NCBI GenBank assembly: GCA_947259145.1
Contig: CAMYLB010000036.1
Location: 1-36,610 of the forward strand
Origin: an uncultured Woeseiaceae bacterium
Lineage (GTDB): Bacteria; Pseudomonadota; Gammaproteobacteria; Steroidobacterales; Woeseiaceae
Direction of reading: 5' to 3'
Length of the DNA stretch: 36,610 bases
The stretch's first letter is position 1; each line of letters starts with the position of its first letter. The notes beneath the pieces were generated by a model, which was not told the DNA's origin, did not search any database, and was given only the letters and a program-made list of their open reading frames with translations. This document shows positions 29,217-36,610 of the stretch, in pieces. A program made the position numbers and the translations under genes.

Positions 29217-29910
29217 CTTTCGCATCCTTGAGGTCGGCTGAATATCGATTGTCGTCGCGAATGACGCGCGGCACGAGCGTGCGCGGCTCGATGCTGACTG
29301 GCTTGTAGACAACGCGGCCTTCGGCGGCGTCATAGCTCACTTCAACGTTGCCAATCAGCGGAAAGTCCTTGCGAAACGGGTGGCCGATAAAGCCATAGTC
29401 GGTCAGGATGCGACGCAGGTCCGGGTGGCCCTCGAAAAGCACACCGAACAGGTCGAACACCTCACGCTCGAACCAGTTGGCGCCGTTCCAGATATCAACA
29501 ACCGACTTGATTATCGGTGGATTGCTGGTGCCCGTGAAAACGCGCAGGCGCAGTCGAAAGTTGTGATGCAGCGACAGCAGGTGGTAGACAACCGCAAAGC
29601 GCCGTGGATCGAATTCATCGGCCTCGTCAAGAATAACGGGTTCGCGCTCGACGCCGCGACTGAAACCGGAATCCGTTGCGTCGTCGGTTTTCCACTCGTC
29701 GCTGCCGTAACTGAGGTAATCGACGCCGCAGACATCAACGAGCATTTCGAAGCCAAAGTCCGCTTCGTTCCTGAGCGCAGTGGCGATCTCGATCAGGTTG
29801 TCCTTATCGAGTTCGTAGGTCAGTTCACCACAGGTCGATGACACACGTCGCACCTGCTCTGCAAAGCGCGCATCAATTTGGCTCGCCAATGTTTCGTAAC
29901 GCTCAATCAT
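29209..29910 (-). CDS. nuoC: NADH-quinone oxidoreductase subunit C
   Basis: [40 protein letters not shown]. Confidence 0.96.
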   Translation of the reverse strand: MIERYETLASQIDARFAEQVRRVSSTCGELTYELDKDNLIEIATALRNEADFGFEMLVDVCGVDYLSYGSDEWKTDDATDSGFSRGVEREPVILDEADEFDPRRFAVVYHLLSLHHNFRLRLRVFTGTSNPPIIKSVVDIWNGANWFEREVFDLFGVLFEGHPDLRRILTDYGFIGHPFRKDFPLIGNVEVSYDAAEGRVVYKPVSIEPRTLVPRVIRDDNRYSADLKDAKDG

Positions 29911-29934
29911 CCTAATGCCATTATTGTCCGCAAC

Positions 29935-30462
29935 TTACCTGGCTACGGTGCTCGTGCGGCGAATCTTGTTTTGCAACTGGATCAGGCCGTATATCAGGGC
30001 CTCGGCCGTCGGTGGGCAACCGGGCACATAAACGTCAACCGGCACGATGCGATCGCAACCCCTGACGACAGAATACGAATAGTGGTAGTACCCCCCGCCA
30101 TTCGCGCATGAGCCCATCGACACCACCCAGCGCGGTTCCGGCATCTGGTCATAGACCTTTCTCAAGGGCGGCGCCATCTTGTTGGTAAGCGTGCCGGCAA
30201 CGATCATGCAGTCTGATTGACGCGGGCTGGGCCGAAAAATAATGCCAAATCGATCGAGATCATAGCGCGCGGCACCTGCCTGCATCATTTCGACCGCACA
30301 ACACGCCAGGCCGAACGTCATGGGCCATAGCGAACCCGTGCGCGCCCAGTTCATTACGGCATCGACGCTGGTGACAACAAACCCTTTTTCCTGCAGGCTG
30401 CCGCCAGCCGCCTCGGCATCCTGAGTACTTTGAGATACCGCCGCTGTTTCAGTTAATCCCAC
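29935..30462 (-). CDS. nuoB: NADH-quinone oxidoreductase subunit B
   Basis: [18 protein letters not shown]...[25 protein letters not shown] start overlapping the nuoA stop is inferred. Confidence 0.95.
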   Translation of the reverse strand: MGLTETAAVSQSTQDAEAAGGSLQEKGFVVTSVDAVMNWARTGSLWPMTFGLACCAVEMMQAGAARYDLDRFGIIFRPSPRQSDCMIVAGTLTNKMAPPLRKVYDQMPEPRWVVSMGSCANGGGYYHYSYSVVRGCDRIVPVDVYVPGCPPTAEALIYGLIQLQNKIRRTSTVAR

Positions 30463-30809
30463 TCGAGTGCACCCTTCTTCCACTCGTAGATAAAACCAAC
30501 GACCAGAATAGCCAGGAACAAAGCCATCGAAAGCAGGCCGAACTTGCCAACCACGTCGAGGGAAACAGCCCACGGAAACAGGAAGGCGATCTCGAGGTCG
30601 AAAATTATGAACAGGATGGCGACCAGGTAATAACGAACGTCGAACTTCATGTGCGAATCGTCGAACGCCTCAAAGCCGCACTCGTAGGGCGAGAGTTTCG
30701 CTTCGTCTTTCTCGCCCTGACCAATCAGAAAACCAAGAACCAGCAACAACACGCCGATTCCCGTCGAGATGCCGAGGAAGATCAGGATAGGAACGTATTC
30801 TTGTAGCAT
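30453..30809 (-). CDS. nuoA: NADH-quinone oxidoreductase subunit A
   Basis: [24 protein letters not shown]...[44 protein letters not shown]. Confidence 0.96.
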   Translation of the reverse strand: MLQEYVPILIFLGISTGIGVLLLVLGFLIGQGEKDEAKLSPYECGFEAFDDSHMKFDVRYYLVAILFIIFDLEIAFLFPWAVSLDVVGKFGLLSMALFLAILVVGFIYEWKKGALEWD

Positions 30810-30942
30810 TTTTGCCTGCTTATCCGGCGGCTTATATCGCACTTCAACCAGCGCGAGATTGTATCAGTGTCACAAGCCCGGAATACAGCCCATATTGGGA
30901 TTGTTACGTTTTGGGCTCCGCTCGATCACTGGCCTATATAAG

Positions 30943-30984
30943 AAAAACGGCCTGCTGCGCTCAAGGCAACAGCAGGCCGGTTTC
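30943..30984 (-). terminator. Rho-independent terminator after tRNA-Leu
   Basis: Minus strand CGGCCTGCTG-N12-CAGCAGGCCG followed by TTTTTC. Confidence 0.8.
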
Positions 30985-30988
30985 GAAT

Positions 30989-31073
30989 TGGTGCTCTGGG
31001 CGAGACTCGAACTCGCACGGCTCGCGCCACTGCCCCCTCAAGACAGCGTGTCTACCAATTCCACCACCAGAGC
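30989..31073 (-). tRNA. tRNA-Leu (anticodon GAG)
   Basis: Minus strand GCTCTGGTGGTGGAATTGGTAGACACGCTGTCTTGAGGGGGCAGTGGCGCGAGCCGTGCGAGTTCGAGTCTCGCCCAGAGCACCA; class II variable arm, encoded CCA. Confidence 0.95.
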
Positions 31074-31477
31074 CTGTCCGATAATTCTTCCTCCAGCGAC
31101 GGCAAATCAAGCGGATCTTCTGTCGGTTTCAGTGAGGGCAGATCCGAAACCGGCAATTCGTCGCTGAGATCGGGCACGGTCTCCGGCTCGACCTCGACAA
31201 TTGGCGCGTCTTCCAGAAGGCTCGCGGGCTCAGCAGAGCCCTGACTGCTCAGGTAAGCGAGTGTGAGGCTGCTGACAAAAAACAGGGTTGCACAGACGGC
31301 CGTCGCACGAGAAAAGAAACTGCTCGAACCGCGCGCTCCGAACACTGTGCCAGAAGCTCCGGCACCGAATGCCGCGCCCGCGTCCGCACCTTTACCGCGC
31401 TGCATCAGTACGAGCAGAATGATCAGTAACGCAATCAGTGTATGAGCGATCAAAACCGTTTTTTGTATAGTGTCCAT
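31052..31477 (-). CDS. secG: Preprotein translocase subunit SecG
   Basis: MDTIQKTVLIAHTLIALLIILLVLMQRGKGADAGAAFGAGASGTVFGARGSSSFFSRATAVCATLFF; the ORF reads 22 nt into the tRNA-Leu gene. Confidence 0.94.
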   Translation of the reverse strand: MDTIQKTVLIAHTLIALLIILLVLMQRGKGADAGAAFGAGASGTVFGARGSSSFFSRATAVCATLFFVSSLTLAYLSSQGSAEPASLLEDAPIVEVEPETVPDLSDELPVSDLPSLKPTEDPLDLPSLEEELSDRLWWWNW

Positions 31478-31496
31478 CGAATCCTCAATAACTCTG

Positions 31497-32255
31497 CTAG
31501 CTCTGGGCTGCCGCTTCGGCAATCGCCAGGAAATCCTTCGCTTTCAATGACGCGCCGCCAATGAGACCGCCGTCGATATCCGGCATGGCCAACAGGCCAG
31601 CCGCGTTTTCGCCCTTCATGCTGCCGCCGTACAATATCTGGACTCCAGCGGCGATGCCCGCATCCTTAGCGCTGAGCTGGGCACGAATGTGCTTGTGCAC
31701 ATCCTGAGCCTGCTCCGGCGTTGCCGTCATGCCCGTGCCGATAGCCCAAACCGGCTCATACGCCACAACTGCCCTGGCGAATGCCCCGATACCGGCAGCG
31801 TCGAGCACAGCGCCCAACTGATAGTCAACAACACTCTCAGTCGTGCCCGCCTCACGCTCTTCGAGCGTCTCGCCAACACACAGAATCGGCACAATTCCTG
31901 CGGCCTGGGCCGCCTGAAATTTCGCGGCGACCTGGAAGCTCGACTCACCGTAAATAGCGCGCCGCTCCGAGTGCCCGACAATGACGTACTCACAGCCGAT
32001 ATCGGCCAGCATACTCGCCGCGACTTCGCCCGTGTATGCACCCGATTCGTGCTCCGAGACGTTCTGTGCCCCCACGCTGACCGCCGACCCAGCGACCTGC
32101 GCCGCCACTGCGGCGACATAAGGATACGGCGGGCAAACCAGGAGGCTGAAACCGCTGCCACCGGGCACACCAGCGACGATGCCGGCAATCAAGGCTTCGT
32201 TGGCCGCACTGCTGCCATTCAACTTCCAGTTGCCGGCAATCAGGAAATCACGCAT
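31497..32255 (-). CDS. tpiA: Triosephosphate isomerase
   Basis: IAGNWKLNG; VIVGHSERR; VVAYEPVWAIGTG; ILYGGSMKGENA. Confidence 0.97.
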   Translation of the reverse strand: MRDFLIAGNWKLNGSSAANEALIAGIVAGVPGGSGFSLLVCPPYPYVAAVAAQVAGSAVSVGAQNVSEHESGAYTGEVAASMLADIGCEYVIVGHSERRAIYGESSFQVAAKFQAAQAAGIVPILCVGETLEEREAGTTESVVDYQLGAVLDAAGIGAFARAVVAYEPVWAIGTGMTATPEQAQDVHKHIRAQLSAKDAGIAAGVQILYGGSMKGENAAGLLAMPDIDGGLIGGASLKAKDFLAIAEAAAQS

Positions 32256-32333
32256 TCGTCTGTTTCCAGTGGCTTAAAAGGCGCGCAAGGATACCGGGGC
32301 CGTAGCGGCAAATCAACGCACAAAACGCCTCGA

Positions 32334-33668
32334 TCAAGTGGCCGCCGCAGCAACAACCGAGGCCAGGCGGTTGGCGAGCGACAGAACCTGCTCTCCGTCT
32401 TCGCCCTCTACCATGACGCGAATGACCGACTCCGTGCCCGATGCGCGCAGCACAACTCGCCCTCTATCGGCCAATTCGCCCTCTGCAGCGGTCACCGCAT
32501 CCTGAATTTCGGCCGACTGTCCCGGATCCATGCGACGCTCGGTGCGGACGTTAACCATCGTCTGCGGGTACTTGGACATGCCCGCCACAAGTTCGGAAAG
32601 CGGCTTGCCGCTGTCTTGCATTATGGCGAGGATCTGAAGCGCACAGATCAGACCATCTCCGGTTGTTGTCTTGTCCAATACCAGCATGTGGCCGGACGTC
32701 TCGCCGCCTAATATGCCGCCGCTGTCTTTGAGAGCCTCGAGCACGTAACGGTCACCGACGCTGGCCCGGCGGAACTCGATCGCCAGCGCATTGAGTGCGT
32801 GTTCCAGCCCGAGATTACTCATCACTGTGCCGACGACAGGGCCGCGCAGCTCACCTTTACTGTGGCGCGCCGACGCCAGTACATACAGCAACTGGTCACC
32901 ATCGACCAGGCTGCCATTTTCATCGACCATGACCAATCGATCGCCGTCACCGTCCAGGGCAATACCGACATTGGCCCGTACCGCAGGCACGGTCAGCTGC
33001 AGTAGTTCCGGCTCCATAGAACCGCACCCGGAATTGATGTTCTTGCCATTCGGCGAGCAACCGATGGGGATGACCTCGGCACCCAGGCCTGCCAGCGCCC
33101 GCGGTCCAACCTTGTAACCGGCCCCATTCGCCCCGTCAAAGACGACCTTGAGGCCTTCGAGGTTCATTCCCTCGGGCATGCTGGCCATGCAGAATTCCTG
33201 GTAGCGTATCCGCGCCGTGTCGATACGTTTGGCTTTGCCGAGCGCCTGCGATTCCAGTGTGATCGCGCGGTTTTTCAGCTGCTCTTCAATTTTGTGCTCG
33301 ATTTCGTCGGTCAGTTTCGATCCAGAGCGATCGAAAAACTTTATGCCATTATCGAAGTACGGGTTGTGCGAGGCGCTGATGACAACACCAAGATCGGCAT
33401 GGAATTCCTGCGTCAGGCGGGCTATGCCCGGAGTCGGCAGAGGTCCGAGCAACAGCACGTCGGCGCCTGCCGCGACGAATCCCGCCTCGAGCGCCGATTC
33501 GAACATGTAACCCGACAAGCGTGTGTCTTTGCCGATGACGACGGTACCGCCGGTTGGCACAAGCACCTGCGCCGCCGCGCTGGCGAGGCGCATCGCAAAA
33601 TCAGCGGTCATTGGATCATCGCCGACCTTGCCACGAACGCCGTCAGTGCCAAAATAGATTTTGCTCAT
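32334..33668 (-). CDS. glmM: Phosphoglucosamine mutase
   Basis: YFGTDGVRGKVG; VISASHNPYFDNGIKFF; DGDGDRLVMVD; RASGTESVIRVMVEG. Confidence 0.97.
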   Translation of the reverse strand: MSKIYFGTDGVRGKVGDDPMTADFAMRLASAAAQVLVPTGGTVVIGKDTRLSGYMFESALEAGFVAAGADVLLLGPLPTPGIARLTQEFHADLGVVISASHNPYFDNGIKFFDRSGSKLTDEIEHKIEEQLKNRAITLESQALGKAKRIDTARIRYQEFCMASMPEGMNLEGLKVVFDGANGAGYKVGPRALAGLGAEVIPIGCSPNGKNINSGCGSMEPELLQLTVPAVRANVGIALDGDGDRLVMVDENGSLVDGDQLLYVLASARHSKGELRGPVVGTVMSNLGLEHALNALAIEFRRASVGDRYVLEALKDSGGILGGETSGHMLVLDKTTTGDGLICALQILAIMQDSGKPLSELVAGMSKYPQTMVNVRTERRMDPGQSAEIQDAVTAAEGELADRGRVVLRASGTESVIRVMVEGEDGEQVLSLANRLASVVAAAAT

Positions 33669-34495
33669 AGCTTCTTGCCCATTTCCATAACCGCTCGCAC
33701 GACCTTCAGTGCATCGACCGTCTCCTGAACATCGTGTGCCCGGATCATGTCTGCGCCCTGTATAACCGCGACGACCGCGGCCGCGATACTGGCCGGCATG
33801 CGCTCGGTGATTGTCCGCTCGGTCAACTCGCCCAACGTCGACTTTCTGGACACGCCCACGAGCATCGGCCGGTCGCGCACCCGCAATTGTCGCAGATTTG
33901 CGAGCAACTCGATATTGTGGTCATGAGTCTTTCCAAAGCCAAAACCCGGATCGACGACAATAAGATCTTCGCTAAGCCCCGCAGCAACGCACGCCTCAAT
34001 TCGAGACTCAAGAAACGACGCGACTTCGGCCACCACATCATCGAACTGCGGGTTGTCCTGCATTGTCCGCGGCTTCCCCCGCATGTGCATCAGGCACACG
34101 GGTACTTCGAGTTCTACAGCAGCCGCCATCGCGCCGGCCGCCCGCAGTGCGTACACGTCGTTGATCATCGATGCGCCGGCTGCAACCGCCGCACGCATAA
34201 CCTCGGGCTTACTGGTATCCACAGAAATCGGAACGTCGGTGACGGCACGGATCGACTCGATAATCGGCACTACGCGATCAAGCTCTTCCTGCTCGCTGAC
34301 GTTCTTCGCGCCCGGACGAGTAGATTCGCCACCGATATCGATTATCGCGGCACCGGCCTCAGCCATCATGGCCGCCTGCCGCAACGCTATGTGAGGATTA
34401 TCGAATCGACCGCCGTCGGAAAAAGAATCCGGCGTGACGTTGAGTATGCCCATCACTGCCGGAGCCGCGATGGTTAGAGAACCTAGGCGCAACAT
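33665..34495 (-). CDS. folP: Dihydropteroate synthase
   Basis: MGILNVTPDSFSDGG; IDIGGESTRPGA; DPGFGFGKTHDHN; start placed at internal Met 34495. Confidence 0.96.
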   Translation of the reverse strand: MLRLGSLTIAAPAVMGILNVTPDSFSDGGRFDNPHIALRQAAMMAEAGAAIIDIGGESTRPGAKNVSEQEELDRVVPIIESIRAVTDVPISVDTSKPEVMRAAVAAGASMINDVYALRAAGAMAAAVELEVPVCLMHMRGKPRTMQDNPQFDDVVAEVASFLESRIEACVAAGLSEDLIVVDPGFGFGKTHDHNIELLANLRQLRVRDRPMLVGVSRKSTLGELTERTITERMPASIAAAVVAVIQGADMIRAHDVQETVDALKVVRAVMEMGKKL

Positions 34496-34556
34496 TTTTG
34501 TCTCGTGAAGGCCGGACTCTGGCCGGCAGGCGCTCGCACGAAGTCCGGGCGAAGAG

Positions 34557-36456
34557 CTAGTGTTCGCTCGCCGGACCACCGATTGTCCCGGTGGCATCCG
34601 ATTCGGCGCTCGTCGAGCCGCCATCAGGACTCGTGGGCTCTATCGTATCGTCCCAGTCCTCGGGTGGCTGTGGCTCCCGGCCTGCCATGATGTCCTTGAT
34701 CTGCGTGTCTCCGATCGTCTCGTACTTGACGAGCGCTTTAGCCATCGCATGCAATTTATCGATATTTTCGTCGAGCAGATTTTTCGCACGCTCGTAATTG
34801 CTGTCGATGATTCGCCTTACCTCTTCATCGATCGCGTGCGCCGTATCATCGGATACCTGCTTATGCTGAGTCACCGAGCGGCCGAGGAACACCTCGCCAT
34901 CGTCTTCGCTGTAAGTCAGTGGACCGAGGCGATCCGATAGCCCCCACTTGGTCACCATATTGCGGGCGATTTCGGTGGCGCGCTCGATATCATTTGACGC
35001 ACCCGTCGTAACACCTCCAGCGCCGTTGATCAGCTCTTCGGCAATACGCCCGCCAAACAGGCTCGAAATACTGCTCTCTAGTCGCTGCCGCGACATGCTG
35101 TAGCGATCCTCTTCGGGCAAATACATCGTTACGCCAAGCGCTCTGCCTCGAGGAATAATGGTCACCTTGTAAACGGGGTCATGTTCCGGCACGAGGTAGC
35201 CGATAATCGCATGACCGGCCTCATGATAGGCAGTGTTGAGCTTCTCTTTCTCGCTCATGACCATCGAGCGGCGCTCGGCACCCATCATGATCTTGTCTTT
35301 GGCCTTCTCGAACTCATCCATGCTGACAACGCGCTTGTTCGAGCGCGCCGCAAACAGCGCTGCCTCATTGACGAGGTTTGCCAGGTCAGCGCCGGAGAAA
35401 CCAGGCGTACCACGTGCGATAATTCCCGGACGCACATCCTCGCTCAGCGGCACTTTGCGCATGTGTACTTTGAGGATCAGCTCGCGACCGCGAACATCCG
35501 GTAACGGCACCACGACCTGACGATCAAAACGACCCGGTCGTAACAGTGCTGGATCAAGAACATCGGGCCGGTTGGTCGCGGCAATGACGATGACGCCCTC
35601 GGTACCTTCGAAGCCATCCATTTCCACGAGCATCTGGTTCAGCGTTTGCTCGCGTTCGTCGTGTCCGCCACCCAGTCCGGCGCCACGGTGACGACCCACG
35701 GCGTCGAGCTCGTCAATAAAGATGATACAAGGTGCCTGCTTTTTCGCCTGATCGAACATGTCACGGACACGTGATGCGCCTACGCCGACAAACATCTCCA
35801 CAAAATCGGAGCCTGATATCGTGAAGAACGGCACTTTTGCTTCGCCCGCGATCGCTTTCGCCAGCAGCGTCTTACCGGTGTTTCGGAATTTTTCCACCCA
35901 GCCGCTGGAACTTGCTCGGGTCTTTCAGGAATTCGACGATCTCGGCAACTTCTGCCTTGGCTTCGTCAATGCCGGCAACATCGGCAAACGTAATGCCCAC
36001 CTGATCTTCACCGAGAAGTCGCGCCTTGCTCTTGCCGAACGACATGGCCCCACGGCCGCCACCGCCACCCTGCATCTGGCGCATGAAGTAGATCCAGACA
36101 CCAATCAGCAGCAGGATCGGGAAGGAACTGATCAGCAGCTGGCCAATAAGACTCTGCTGTTTCTTGTCAGCACCGGTAAAATTCACGCCGTTCTTGTCGA
36201 GCAAGCCGATCAAGGTATTGTTGTCAGTTTCCGGGCTTACCGTATAGAACTGCAGCGGCTCAGTTTTGCCGAAGCGAATCTGGTCTTCGTCAATAACGGC
36301 GATCGCAACTTGCCCCGACCGTACCTGCGTTAGAAATTCCGAATAGTCTTTCTTCTGTGGCTGTCCGCCGCTGACGCCGGACAGGCCCTGCACCACCGAC
36401 AGCAGAACGACGATGATGACAATAAAGACCAGTATGTTTTTAGTTAAATCATTCAC
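34557..36456 (-). pseudogene. ftsH: ATP-dependent zinc metalloprotease FtsH, frame disrupted at the Walker A motif
   Basis: N-terminal piece MNDLTKNILVFIVIIVVLLSVVQG...[16 protein letters not shown] and C-terminal piece [41 protein letters not shown]...HEAGHA. The expected GVLMVGPPG segment is missing at 35880/35881. Confidence 0.93.
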
Positions 36457-36610
36457 ATTCGGATTCCGTACAGAGGGGGCGCCAAGACCGAGGCATTCTT
36501 GGCCGGCTTTGATTATTTGACACTACTACAATCGGTAGTTCCTCGCTACCAAGTAAACCTCACGGCTGCCGGCTCTTGATGCCTTCGGCTTCATGACCCT
36601 GACACGCTCG

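Overview
The window looks like a gammaproteobacterial chromosome segment. From left to right it contains:
(1) A plus-strand operon: 2-oxoacid:ferredoxin oxidoreductase alpha (5'-truncated by the window edge) and beta, a wax-ester synthase/DGAT, and HMG-CoA reductase, followed by an FHA-domain protein.
(2) A mixed region: a small secreted protein, a cold-shock protein, hflC/hflK, a pectinacetylesterase-like protein, a WYL-like + TerB-like protein, a CNNM/CorC protein, antiporter relics and a DUF1538 pair.
(3) A tRNA-fMet-associated repeat array: copies of the tRNA 3' end alternate with terminator-like hairpins and GC-rich hairpins that show compensatory changes between units.
(4) The complete nuoA-N locus on the minus strand, tRNA-Leu(GAG), secG, tpiA, glmM, folP and ftsH.
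The most interesting non-coding signal is the tRNA-tail array at about 16.0-16.6 kb, which resembles the E. coli tyrT distal repeats. The por/WS-DGAT/HMGR operon is the most interesting metabolic arrangement. There are also four local lesions in normally essential or conserved genes: a 49-nt tandem duplication and a deletion in nuoL, an apparent 26-nt Walker A deletion in ftsH, and an apparent 18-nt deletion in tRNA-fMet. These should be checked as possible assembly errors before any biological reading. All assignments come from reading the sequence and remembered family motifs; no searches were run.
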